This document shows, one piece after another, positions 24,387 through 32,745 of a DNA stretch of 64,000 bases; the stretch's first letter is position 1; every line of letters begins with the position of its first letter. The position numbers and the translations under genes are program-made. This DNA is from Candidatus Laterigemmans baculatus (GTDB lineage: Bacteria; Planctomycetota; Planctomycetia; Pirellulales; Pirellulaceae), in contig NZ_WRPR01000062.1 of NCBI RefSeq assembly GCF_010367455.1, positions 1 through 64,000 of the forward strand, written 5' to 3'. The notes beneath the pieces were generated by a model. The model was not told the DNA's origin and searched no databases. It saw only the letters and a program-made list of their open reading frames with translations.

Positions 24387-25685
24387 CTAGGCAGCCTTTG
24401 CGGGGGTGGGGTAAGCCGAGCCAGCGGCGACCGCAGCCGCTTTCCGCTTCGCTTGGTCGATCTCGCTCAGCTCCAACGGGCCGATCGCGCGGAGCCGCTG
24501 GCGGACTTCCTTGGCCGAACGGCGGGGCATCGTGCGGAGCAGCCGACGCACGCTCCGGGGGGGCAAGCCGCAGAGCGTCAGCAGCGCTTCGCGGGCCGTC
24601 AGTTCGGCCAGCGTTTGCCGCAGCTGCTCCGGAGGAAGACGTTCCAGCAGCGCGTTGGCCTCGGCGATCTCGGGCCACTCAGCGGAGCCGTCCCGCAACT
24701 GGCGTGAGTCGGGCAACTGGCGTGAGTCGGGGGGGCGGTGGTTGGCGAGCGGCAGGATCCGCGGTGCCGAGTCGTCGCCCTCCCCTGCCCCACGGTCAGC
24801 AGCCCCACGCTCAGCATCAACGGCCCGTTCCGAGTCGGCCGCCGGACTTTCCGGTTGCGGGCTCTCCGGTTGCGGGCTCTCCGGTTGCAGTCTGGCCGCG
24901 GCGGTTCGGTTCAGCGAGTCCGAAGCGGGTGGCCTCGCCGCCGGGTTCCGCTTGGCGGCTTCGGCCAAGGCGGCGGCGACGGTCGGATCGGCGTCGCCCA
25001 AGCCCGCGCCAAGGGCTTGGCGGTCCTCGGCGTCGAGGGCGCTGAAGATCGAGGTTAGCAAGCGGTGCCCTTCGCCACGGCCCACCTGGTCGACCGTGCC
25101 GATCAAACCGCGCAAGTGTCGGCCGATGTCGTCGATCACATCTTGAGGGACTTCTTCCAAGCGACTCAGCCGGCGAATCGCTTCGCCCCTCGGCTCCGGA
25201 GCGAGCTGTCGCAGCAAGCGAGCCGCCTGGCGGGGATCGAGCGAAGCGAGCACGACGGCGATCGTCTGCGGATGTTCGGCCCCGATCGCGCGGAGCAGCG
25301 TCGCGTCGGAGACATCGTTGAGAAACTTCAAACCTCCACCCGAGTCCGCGGTGGGCGATCCTGCGGAGGCGGATCCGGCGGAGCTTTCCGAAGCAGCTTC
25401 GGATGGTTCTCGGGAAGCGTTCTCGGAGTGCGGTGGCGCGGCCGCTTGAGCGGGCTGCGCTGGGGGCGACTGGGTGGCGGAGACGCGGCCGACGAACGCG
25501 GAGACGGTGCGACGGACTTCCAGCGGATCGACATCCGCGAGTGCGGCAGCCGCAGCGCGGATTCGGGCCGCCTCTTGCGGGGGCAGATGGGCCAGCAATC
25601 GTCGCCGATTTTCAGCGTCCAAATTGCTCAGCAAAATCGCCGCTCGACGGAGCGAGGTTTCGGAAGTTCGTTGCGTAGCGACCAT
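24387..25685 (-). CDS. fliG: Flagellar motor switch protein FliG, divergent
   Basis: A 432-residue protein with FliG order. The N-terminal domain is at residues 1-65. The middle domain is at about 118-225 and contains the hallmark EHPQTIAVVLASLDPRQAARLL. The C-terminal domain is at about 338-425 (ALLTLCGLPPRSVRRLLRTMPRRSAKEV, then GPLELSEIDQ). Two low-complexity linkers (residues 70-117 and 245-335, the latter with three QPES units) make it longer than the usual 330 residues. In the C-terminal torque region the conserved acidic pair expected after the arginine is replaced by Gln-Arg, and other conserved charges differ (by-eye alignment). It links MS ring to C ring and generates torque. Confidence 0.85.
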   Translation of the reverse strand: MVATQRTSETSLRRAAILLSNLDAENRRRLLAHLPPQEAARIRAAAAALADVDPLEVRRTVSAFVGRVSATQSPPAQPAQAAAPPHSENASREPSEAASESSAGSASAGSPTADSGGGLKFLNDVSDATLLRAIGAEHPQTIAVVLASLDPRQAARLLRQLAPEPRGEAIRRLSRLEEVPQDVIDDIGRHLRGLIGTVDQVGRGEGHRLLTSIFSALDAEDRQALGAGLGDADPTVAAALAEAAKRNPAARPPASDSLNRTAAARLQPESPQPESPQPESPAADSERAVDAERGAADRGAGEGDDSAPRILPLANHRPPDSRQLPDSRQLRDGSAEWPEIAEANALLERLPPEQLRQTLAELTAREALLTLCGLPPRSVRRLLRTMPRRSAKEVRQRLRAIGPLELSEIDQAKRKAAAVAAGSAYPTPAKAA

Positions 25686-25789
25686 CGCGACACAGCACGG
25701 AGCGGTGGAACCGGGGGCGTTGCCATCCTCCGTGATGGCGACAGGCCCGCCTCCTTATACGCCGGGGGAGCCCGCGGCGCGAAGATGAA

Positions 25790-27442
25790 TCAGGCGGCCG
25801 ACGCATCCAACCAGGAGCGGAGCACGCTCGCGGCCGCCTCGGGGTTAGCCCCCACCACTTGGCTCAATTCGTCCTTGAGGTGCTGGCCGGTGACGGTCAG
25901 CCGTGGACTCGGCGGCATGTCGACCGGGAGCGGATTCTCTTCGGCCGGAGCCGGCTTGGGAATCTCCAGTCCAAACCCTTCCTCGAAGTCGGGACGCGGC
26001 AGCCCCGGACCGGCTTTGGCCACCCCGCGGGCCACCAACAACGCCAGCACGCCCAGCCCGAACAGGGCCAGCGTCTGCCACGAATTGGCCAGCCAGGTGA
26101 GCGTCTGGGCAGCCGTCGTGGGAGCCTCCACCGCCGGCTCGGGAAGATCGCGGTGGTCCCAGACTTCGATCAGCGGAAAGGGATCTTCGCCCGCCGAGAC
26201 CGAAAGCAGCATCGGCGAGAGCGCGGTCTTGATCTCCTCGACCGTGGCCAGCTTCAAGCGGCCGCGGTCCTCGGGCGTCATCGGTTTGAGGTCTGCGGCC
26301 GAAGCCTCGGGATTGGAGCGGAAGAAATCGTCGCGCCAAATCTTCTCGTAGTAGCTCTCCGGAACACCGACCGAGAACGAAAGGCGCTTGGGCTGCAGCG
26401 ACGCGGTGCGGGAGATCTCGTACTGTTCACCGGCAACTTTTTTGAGCGCCTCGTTGCGCTGCGTCGTTTTGCTCGTCTGCGGCGGTGCGGGATCGATCGC
26501 CGCCGGTCGGTTGCCGTAGGCGTTGCTGGCCACCCCCGGAACGCCTCCGGGGAGCGGACGCGAGCTCTCGATGCTCAGCTGGGCCGATTGCTCCTGCAGC
26601 GTCGTGGGCTGGGCGTCGTACTGCAGCGAAGCGGTTTCGGAATCCATCGTCGGATCGATCTCGACGGTCGCATCGATGCTCAGCGGACCAAAACCGGCCA
26701 GCACCTGATGGGCTTTGCGAAAGTAAAACTGCTCCCAACGAACGCGGGCCTGAAAGAGCGGGCTGTCGGAGTCCTCCTCGCCCACGCCATGGGCATTGAC
26801 GTCGGTCACGACGACGTCGTCGGCCTCCATCCCGGCATAGCTGGCGCGGACCATCTCCTTGATCTTGCGAATCATGTGCGGGGGCAAGGGATCGCTCCCG
26901 ACCGGATTGACCACGACGCTGGCCGATTGCCGGTGGTTGCCCGCGAACCCCTTGTCGAGCACGCTGTGTTCGACCGACGCCCGCAGGACCGAGGGAAATT
27001 CCGCGATGCGGCGACCGAGATCGCGTTCCTTGGCGTGCGCTTGGCGGTCCAAGCGGTGGGAGTTCAGCTCCCAAGGGCCCGTTGATTTCTGAACATCATC
27101 GACGAACGTGCGGGTGTGCAGCGGCAGTGCGTCGGCTTCGCTGATCGCCCGAATGTAGCGGTCTTTGTACTGGCTTGGGACGGAGATTCGGTTGTGTTCG
27201 ACCTGCCAATCGCGAAGCTCCGCCGCACTCAGCGCCGCCTGAATCTTGGTGATCTCGTCGTCGGTCAGGACTTCACCCCCGAACAGCCGCTCCAAGGAGT
27301 CTTCGCTCCCGATGCTGGCCGAGAGCATCCACAGGCCGATCGCGATCACCGCCACCATGGCGACGCCGATGACCCGCGTCGGCAGCGGCATTTGCAGGAA
27401 GGAGTCGCGGAGTTTGTTGACGGTTTCTTGCCACTGATTCAT
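25790..27442 (-). CDS. fliF: Flagellar MS-ring protein FliF
   Basis: A 550-residue inner-membrane protein that forms the MS ring. The first membrane helix is at about residues 24-44 (VIGVAMVAVIAIGLWMLSAS). Ring-building motif regions follow (LERLFGGEVLTDDEITKI, ISVPSQYKDRYIRAISEADALP, and VVNPVGSDPLPPHMIRKIKEMV). The second membrane helix is at about 455-475 (LALFGLGVLALLVARGVA), then a cytoplasmic tail ending in a FliG-binding-like segment (LKDELSQVVGANPEAAASVLRSWL). Length is typical. It starts 5 bp after the fliE stop. Confidence 0.95.
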   Translation of the reverse strand: MNQWQETVNKLRDSFLQMPLPTRVIGVAMVAVIAIGLWMLSASIGSEDSLERLFGGEVLTDDEITKIQAALSAAELRDWQVEHNRISVPSQYKDRYIRAISEADALPLHTRTFVDDVQKSTGPWELNSHRLDRQAHAKERDLGRRIAEFPSVLRASVEHSVLDKGFAGNHRQSASVVVNPVGSDPLPPHMIRKIKEMVRASYAGMEADDVVVTDVNAHGVGEEDSDSPLFQARVRWEQFYFRKAHQVLAGFGPLSIDATVEIDPTMDSETASLQYDAQPTTLQEQSAQLSIESSRPLPGGVPGVASNAYGNRPAAIDPAPPQTSKTTQRNEALKKVAGEQYEISRTASLQPKRLSFSVGVPESYYEKIWRDDFFRSNPEASAADLKPMTPEDRGRLKLATVEEIKTALSPMLLSVSAGEDPFPLIEVWDHRDLPEPAVEAPTTAAQTLTWLANSWQTLALFGLGVLALLVARGVAKAGPGLPRPDFEEGFGLEIPKPAPAEENPLPVDMPPSPRLTVTGQHLKDELSQVVGANPEAAASVLRSWLDASAA

Positions 27443-27447
27443 CGGGA

Positions 27448-27825
27448 TCAGACCTGCATCTGCATGATTTCACGGTACGCTTCAAGCAACTTGTTGCGGA
27501 CCTGGAGCATGGTTCGAAACGCCATGTCGGCCTTCTGAACGGCGGTCAGCACCTCGGCCGATTGCACGTTCCCGCCGGTCAACATCTCGTGGACCATGCT
27601 GTCGGCGTCGTGCTGCATCTCGTTGACTTGGCTCGCCTGATCGACCAGCAAGTCCAGCATCGAAGGGGCAGTCGGCGCACCCGACTTGCCCGTCGCTTCC
27701 GCTCCGCCAACGCGAGCGGTCGGACCGAGTTCCAGCCCCAACTGGCTGCGGAGCCCCCCCTCGCCGCGAAAACCGGGCGGCTGCGGTGGGCGGAGCGTCG
27801 AAGGGAACTGGATCGGTCGGAGCAT
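27448..27825 (-). CDS. fliE: Flagellar hook-basal body protein FliE
   Basis: A 125-residue rod adaptor that joins the MS ring to the rod. The last 70 residues carry the family pattern (LLVDQASQVNEMQHDADSMVHEMLTGGNVQSAEVLTAVQKADMAFRTMLQVRNKLLEAYREIMQMQV). The N-terminal 50 residues are Gly/Pro-rich. Short spacing to flgC (5 bp) and fliF (5 bp) places it within one transcript. Confidence 0.93.
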   Translation of the reverse strand: MLRPIQFPSTLRPPQPPGFRGEGGLRSQLGLELGPTARVGGAEATGKSGAPTAPSMLDLLVDQASQVNEMQHDADSMVHEMLTGGNVQSAEVLTAVQKADMAFRTMLQVRNKLLEAYREIMQMQV

Positions 27826-27830
27826 GCGGC

Positions 27831-28256
27831 TTAGGCAATGATGCTGAGGGTTTCACGGCCCAAGTTCTTCGTGATCTCCATCACGCCCACATTCGCCTCG
27901 TAGGCCCGCGTCGCCTCAAGCGCGTCGACCATCTGCGTGCTGAGATCGATGTTGGGATACGCCACATACCCCTTCCACTGGCCCTCCTTGATCGCCAGCG
28001 GATGCTCCGGCTGATAGCGATAGAGCGGATCGGACTGATCGGTCACGATCTCGTCGACGCGGACGCCCGCAGCCCCCGAAGCGGTGCGGTTGACGTCGTC
28101 GGTGCGGAGCACGACTTGGCGAGCCTGATACGGCTTGGCCTCGCCCGCTTCGTTGACGAGCGACGACATGTTGGCGATGTTTCCCGAGAGCGTGTTGAGC
28201 CGCGTGCGTTGGGCGATCAGCGCCGACGTGCTGATATCGATCGCTCGAATCGTCAT
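27831..28256 (-). CDS. flgC: Flagellar basal-body rod protein FlgC
   Basis: A 141-residue rod protein. The N-terminal rod motif is present (IDISTSALIAQRTRLNTLSGNIANMSSL). The C-terminus is typical (YPNIDLSTQMVDALEATRAYEANVGVMEITKNLGRETLSII). It is a proximal rod subunit. The order flgB-flgC-fliE matches many bacteria. Confidence 0.95.
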   Translation of the reverse strand: MTIRAIDISTSALIAQRTRLNTLSGNIANMSSLVNEAGEAKPYQARQVVLRTDDVNRTASGAAGVRVDEIVTDQSDPLYRYQPEHPLAIKEGQWKGYVAYPNIDLSTQMVDALEATRAYEANVGVMEITKNLGRETLSIIA

Positions 28257-28314
28257 CGCAGAAATCCCTTACGAGAAACGGAACGGACACGAGAAACGAA
28301 GCTGAAAAGGGGCG

Positions 28315-28728
28315 TCACACGCGCTCGCTGATCGCCGCGCGGAGGACGCTGAACTGGTGGCGCATCAGCGAGATCGCCATGTTGTGCAGCGACTGGTTCT
28401 TGGACATCTCGGTCACTTGCCGCTCAAGGTTGACGTCGCTGCCATCGTGGTAGACCAGCGTCTCCATCGCCGCGCGAGGGCCTGCCATCGGATCGTCCGC
28501 GGCCCCGCCGGGCGACGCGAGCGGTGGCAGCTCCCCCGGATTCCGCTGGGCATCGATGGCGGCGGCCAGCGACTGTTCGAAGTTCGAGACCGAGAGATCG
28601 CGGGCCCGATAGTCGGGAGTGTCGACGTTGGCGATGTTCCCGGCGAGCAACTCGTGCCGCCGCGCCGCAAATGCGGTCGTCTGCTCGAGCGCCGGAAGCG
28701 TCGTCGATTGAAACAGTCCCTGGATCAT
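28315..28728 (-). CDS. flgB: Flagellar basal-body rod protein FlgB
   Basis: A 137-residue proximal rod subunit. Its N-terminus reads LEQTTAFAARRHELLAGNIANVDTPDYRARDLSVSNFEQSL and its C-terminus NLERQVTEMSKNQSLHNMAISLMRHQFSVLRAAISERV, both characteristic. It lies 7 bp after the stop of the HATPase-like gene, so that gene is probably translated in the same operon. Confidence 0.95.
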   Translation of the reverse strand: MIQGLFQSTTLPALEQTTAFAARRHELLAGNIANVDTPDYRARDLSVSNFEQSLAAAIDAQRNPGELPPLASPGGAADDPMAGPRAAMETLVYHDGSDVNLERQVTEMSKNQSLHNMAISLMRHQFSVLRAAISERV

Positions 28729-28735
28729 CTCGCCT

Positions 28736-29191
28736 CTACGCCGCTTCGCGGAGGGCTTGCGGGCGGCGGAGGGTGGCCGTGACGGCGGCGCCTCCCTGGG
28801 GGCAGTTTTGCCAGAGCAATTCGGCGCCGAGCGAGGCGGCGACCATCGGCAACCGCCGCGGGCGCGACTCGATCGGCGGGCCGTTGTCGGCGACTTCGAT
28901 CTCGCAGCTCCCGGCGGTCTGCCAGAGCGTCAGCGTGATTTCGCCGCCAGCCGGAAGACAGGCGAGCGAGCCGCGGACCATCGCGGTGACCAGCTCGGTC
29001 AGCCGCCCCGCGTCGACCGAAAACTGAGCGCCGGCCGGAACGTCGACCTCCAGCTGGACTGGAGCGTCGAGGATCGCCGTCCGGGCCGCTTGACTCAGCA
29101 GCTCGCGAAGCGGGACGGGCTTGCCCAGCGGGGCAGGCTTACCCAGCGGGACGGGACGGGACGATTTCGAATTCTTCGAATTTTGGTTCAT
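28736..29191 (-). CDS. HATPase-like protein, degenerate kinase ATP-binding domain
   Basis: A 151-residue protein consisting mostly of one histidine-kinase-type ATP-binding fold, with no dimerisation or phosphoacceptor domain. The N box is degenerate (TELVTAMVRGSLACLPAGGEI lacks the Asn), the G1 box is EVADNGPPIE in place of DxGxG, and no glycine-rich G2 box is visible, so ATP binding is doubtful. Residues 1-30 are a Ser/Pro/Gly-Lys linker with a PLGKPAPLGKPVPL repeat. The start at 29191 (MNQNSKNSK) excludes six upstream residues. It lies between a flgN-like gene and flgB, a position suggesting a flagellar regulatory or anti-sigma-like role. I cannot name it further. Confidence 0.6.
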   Translation of the reverse strand: MNQNSKNSKSSRPVPLGKPAPLGKPVPLRELLSQAARTAILDAPVQLEVDVPAGAQFSVDAGRLTELVTAMVRGSLACLPAGGEITLTLWQTAGSCEIEVADNGPPIESRPRRLPMVAASLGAELLWQNCPQGGAAVTATLRRPQALREAA

Positions 29192-29271
29192 GCCGAGGCG
29201 GCTCCACAACCGAGTAAGACCATCAGGGATGGCTGTACTCGCTCCGGGCCGCTGGTGGCAAGAGGAATCCG

Positions 29272-29814
29272 TCAGCCGCTGGCCAAGTCGAGCGAGCCAC
29301 CGCTGCTCCCGGAGCGGTGCGCAGCGGCCGATCTCCCGCCTGCGGCGTAGGCCCGGGCCGCGGTCGCCGCCCCGGTGGTCCGACCGATCGCCGCGAACAA
29401 TTCATCCCGCCGCTGGAGCATCGCTTGCTCGCAGCGTTGGTCGATCGCCAGGATTTCCGCTTGCAGCCGTTCGGAATCGGCGATCGCGTCTCGGGTCCGC
29501 TGGCGAGCCTCCGGGTTGGACCACTGGCGGCACTCGGCGGGGACTTCGGCCATCGGCTTGAGTTGCTCTTGGAGCACGCGCAGCCGGTCGACCAGGGTTT
29601 GCTTTTCGTTGAGCGTCCCCATCAGACTCTCGACCAACCCCGATTCGATCGCTGCTTCCTGGCGGCCGGTGACCGCAAGGATCTCAGCCAGCAAGTCGCG
29701 TCGCTCGCCGACGAGCCTGGCCATCCGCTCGGTTTCGGCCGCCGTCATCGACCGCTCCGATTGGCCGCCCGCCGTGGGGGCTGAAGCGGGGGCTGGGTGT
29801 TCAAACGTGGACAT
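29272..29814 (-). CDS. FlgN-like flagellar chaperone
   Basis: A 180-residue protein. The central 110 residues are a long helical hairpin (RMARLVGERRDLLAEILAVTGRQEAAIESGLVESLMGTLNEKQTLVDRLRVLQEQL ... IADSERLQAEILAIDQRCEQAMLQRRDELFAAIG) with the FlgN pattern, a chaperone for hook-associated proteins. The N- and C-terminal tails are Ala/Ser/Gly-rich. No FlgK or FlgL is in the window, so the call rests on this pattern and the position next to flgB. Confidence 0.6.
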   Translation of the reverse strand: MSTFEHPAPASAPTAGGQSERSMTAAETERMARLVGERRDLLAEILAVTGRQEAAIESGLVESLMGTLNEKQTLVDRLRVLQEQLKPMAEVPAECRQWSNPEARQRTRDAIADSERLQAEILAIDQRCEQAMLQRRDELFAAIGRTTGAATAARAYAAGGRSAAAHRSGSSGGSLDLASG

Positions 29815-29847
29815 CGTGCATCCTCTCGAGTTTGTGCAGCGGCTGGA

Positions 29848-32499
29848 CTATTGCAGCCACTGGAGCAAGGCTTGCCAATCGTCGCGGTCGTACCGCGTCG
29901 TTTCGGCCAACTGTTGGTCTTCTTCCGGCGGGATTCGCTGGAGCAATCGGGTCGCTTGCTGCAGCACGCGCGCGGCATCGGCACCGCGTCCGAGCTCCTC
30001 ATAACACTGCCGCTGCCGCAGCAGCGCCTCGAGGGCGACCGGCTCGTTCATGAACTGCTGGGAGATGTTTTGGTAGGCCTCGGCCGCTTCGCTGAACTTC
30101 CCCAGCTCGTACCACATGTCGGCTTCGGCGAGGAAGCAATTGCGAAGCATCGATCGCTCCCACGGTTCCAGCTCCTCCCGCTGGTCGAGGATGCTCAGTT
30201 GCTGGCGGAGCTCCCGGTACCGCTGCTGCGCTTCGCTCAAATGCGCCGCCCGCTGTTGGTTCAGGATCCGGCGGGCCGATTCGAGCGTCTCGGGATCCCC
30301 GGCGACGATGCTCGGCCAAAACGCCGCCATCCGCCGCGCCTCGGCGGCCAGATAGGTCGCCCGTCGACTCCGCTTGAGATTTTCATAACTGTGATCGCGA
30401 TAGGCAGCCTGATCGAGCCGCAGAATCGCATCCTCAAGCAACTGTTGGTTGGCGGTGAACCGAGCGATGGTGTCCGGATTCGGCTGGTCGCCGGGCCTCA
30501 AACGGCTGCCGACCAGCGTCGGTGTGGTCAACTCGAGGTACTCGCGATGGGCCTGCCGATACAGCGACTCGCCAAGAATGAAGAGCGCGTCGCGGTAGAC
30601 GGGGCTGCTCGGCGCGAGCTGGCCGTCGAACAGGTTCTGTTCGAGCGATTGGCGAGCCGCGGCGGTTGCGCCGTTGGCCAACTGGGCGACGGCGGCGAGC
30701 AAGCGGGCTTCGTAACGAAGCGGATCGCGGGGATACTCGCCGATGCAAGCCTCCAGCGGACGGAGTGCCTCCTGCGGTTGATCGAGCGCCAGCAGTGCCC
30801 GCCCCTGAGCGATCAGCCCCCGAGCTTTCCGAGTTCGCTGTTCGTACCGCAAGTAGTCTTCGAGCAACTCCAGCGAACGCTTGAACTCGCGGCCAGCCTG
30901 ATACGATTCGATCGCCTCCCAGAGAAGATCGACGTAGGACCGATCGAGAAAGTGCAGCTCGGCCGCTTTGGCGTACGCCTCGCCGGCCAGCCGCAAATGC
31001 TCGCGGGCCTCGCGGCCCTCCGAGCGTTCCTGCTCGTCGTCGGCGGCGCGCGCGGTCGACCGGGCCAGAGCCGCTTCGCCCCATTCGCGATAGGCATCTC
31101 CCTGGATCCGAAGCGATTCCGATTCCTCGAACACCGGAGGAAGCTCGCGCGCGATCTCGATGGCTTCGGCATAGGCACCGGCCGCCCGCATCTGATCCAC
31201 GACGACGGTGATCCGATTTTTGAGCACCGGCAGGGTCAGCCATTTGGTGTCGTAGGTCAGCGGGTCGCCGATCTCGCGGACGATGTTCTCCGCGACCTCG
31301 ACCGCCTCGGCGAACCGGCCTGCTTCGGCCAACATCTCCAGTTCCTCGACTCCCGAGCTGACCGCTTCGGCCGTCTGGTGGCGATTCAAGCGGAGACTGT
31401 TGAACAGCTCCAGCGCCTCGGCGGCCCGCCCAGCACTGCGGAGCGCGCAGCCGGCCAGATAGCGGGCTTCGGCTCCTCGCTCGTCATCCCCCCGGCGGTC
31501 CATCTCCTCGAGGATCGCGATCGCCCGGTTCCACAATTCGACCGCCGCTGGAGGAGGACCCCCGCCGCCCGATATTCCGCCGCCCGATATTCCGCCGCCC
31601 AGTGTTCCGCCGCCCGATATTCCGCCGCCCGCTAGCGAGGCGGCTTCGGCCATCAGCCGCTCGGCCTTCGCCTGCTCGACCGCGTCGGCGAATTCTCGAT
31701 CGCCCGCGGCCCCTTGATTCTGGCTTTCCCCCTCCGCAGTTCCTTCGCCCAGAGCCCGCTCGCTCGCGATTCGCTCGGCCAGAGCCTCGAGTGTCGCATC
31801 GGCGTCTTTCCAGCGGCCCATGGCGGTGAGGACTCGAGCTCGCAGGAGCTGAGCCTGCGCTTCGGGATCGCCTTCGAGGTTGGGCAGCGCGAGCAAGCGA
31901 TCGATGTCGGGCAGGGCGTCGCTGGCGTCGATTGCGGGACTGCGGAGCTTGGCTTCGGCCAGCGGCAACAACAGCTCGCGGGCCAGCGTTGGGTCTGCCG
32001 CGATCGCTTCGCTCAGCGGCGAAACCGCTTCGGCAAAGCGGCCGAGGGTGCTCAGCCCGAGGCCGAGCAGACGCTGGCCCTCGGCCTTCCGCCCCGGCGG
32101 AAAGCCATGTTCGACATTCCACTCGAGATGAGGCACTGCGAGGGCCGTTTCGCGTCGCACGAGGTCGGGCTCGGGGGCTTCGCTCGCCAGCCGCACGCCG
32201 GTAGCACCCACCAAGAACCGCCACATTTGGGCAACTTCTGGGGCTTCCTCCGGAGAGACCTCGAGCGACTCGACCAGCCGCCGCGCCACGTCGTAGTGGC
32301 CGGCAACGTATTCGGCAAATCCGAGTCGAACCCGATCGGCAGCATCGACCGGCCCGCTTTGCAACCAGCGGTAGAGCACTCCGACCGTTCCGACCGCAGC
32401 GGCAATCCCAATCGCTCCCAAGCAGGCCATGGTGAGTGCCCGCGCGAGCCGAGAGCCGCCCCGCGACTCTGTCGCTATCTTCGGGGACTGTTTATCCAT
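29848..32499 (-). CDS. Large membrane-anchored TPR-repeat protein
   Basis: An 883-residue protein. One N-terminal membrane helix (LTMACLGAIGIAAAVGTVGVLY) is followed by many TPR-like helix pairs, for example RLGFAEYVAGHYDVARRLVES and RSAGRAAEALELFNSLRLN. A glycine-rich tract with four or five GGGISGGG-type units near residue 310 comes from 15-bp tandem repeats at about 31570-31630. I chose the ATG at 32499 (MDKQSPKIATE) because the extension to 32550 reads into a family C1 repeat. It precedes the flgN-like gene by 33 bp and may be part of the flagellar transcript. A scaffolding role is possible, but the function is unknown. Confidence 0.75.
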   Translation of the reverse strand: MDKQSPKIATESRGGSRLARALTMACLGAIGIAAAVGTVGVLYRWLQSGPVDAADRVRLGFAEYVAGHYDVARRLVESLEVSPEEAPEVAQMWRFLVGATGVRLASEAPEPDLVRRETALAVPHLEWNVEHGFPPGRKAEGQRLLGLGLSTLGRFAEAVSPLSEAIAADPTLARELLLPLAEAKLRSPAIDASDALPDIDRLLALPNLEGDPEAQAQLLRARVLTAMGRWKDADATLEALAERIASERALGEGTAEGESQNQGAAGDREFADAVEQAKAERLMAEAASLAGGGISGGGTLGGGISGGGISGGGGPPPAAVELWNRAIAILEEMDRRGDDERGAEARYLAGCALRSAGRAAEALELFNSLRLNRHQTAEAVSSGVEELEMLAEAGRFAEAVEVAENIVREIGDPLTYDTKWLTLPVLKNRITVVVDQMRAAGAYAEAIEIARELPPVFEESESLRIQGDAYREWGEAALARSTARAADDEQERSEGREAREHLRLAGEAYAKAAELHFLDRSYVDLLWEAIESYQAGREFKRSLELLEDYLRYEQRTRKARGLIAQGRALLALDQPQEALRPLEACIGEYPRDPLRYEARLLAAVAQLANGATAAARQSLEQNLFDGQLAPSSPVYRDALFILGESLYRQAHREYLELTTPTLVGSRLRPGDQPNPDTIARFTANQQLLEDAILRLDQAAYRDHSYENLKRSRRATYLAAEARRMAAFWPSIVAGDPETLESARRILNQQRAAHLSEAQQRYRELRQQLSILDQREELEPWERSMLRNCFLAEADMWYELGKFSEAAEAYQNISQQFMNEPVALEALLRQRQCYEELGRGADAARVLQQATRLLQRIPPEEDQQLAETTRYDRDDWQALLQWLQ

Positions 32500-32522
32500 C
32501 GCCCATATTTCTCGTGTCCCTT

Positions 32523-32687
32523 GAGCCGTAGGCGCTAGCCTCGGGCTCATTCCGGTGCGTACCGCGGGATGACGCTGTGCCGCAGGGGCGTCCCGCCAGG
32601 CTCGATCCGTTCAACAGCGTGACGGAATTAGCGGAGTAGCGCCGTCGGCTAAACCGCTCAAAGGCCCGAGGCTAGCGCCTACGGCTC
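32523..32687. repeat. Family C1 23-bp perfect inverted repeat
   Basis: gagccgtaggcgctagcctcggg at 32523-32545 and its exact inverse at 32665-32687, with a 119-bp spacer containing a short degenerate copy. It lies between the CDF gene and the TPR gene. Confidence 0.85.
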
Positions 32688-32745
32688 AGAAGCAGAACCA
32701 CCCAGTCAAACCAGCTAGCACAAAAGGCGCTTCGGCGTAAAGAGC

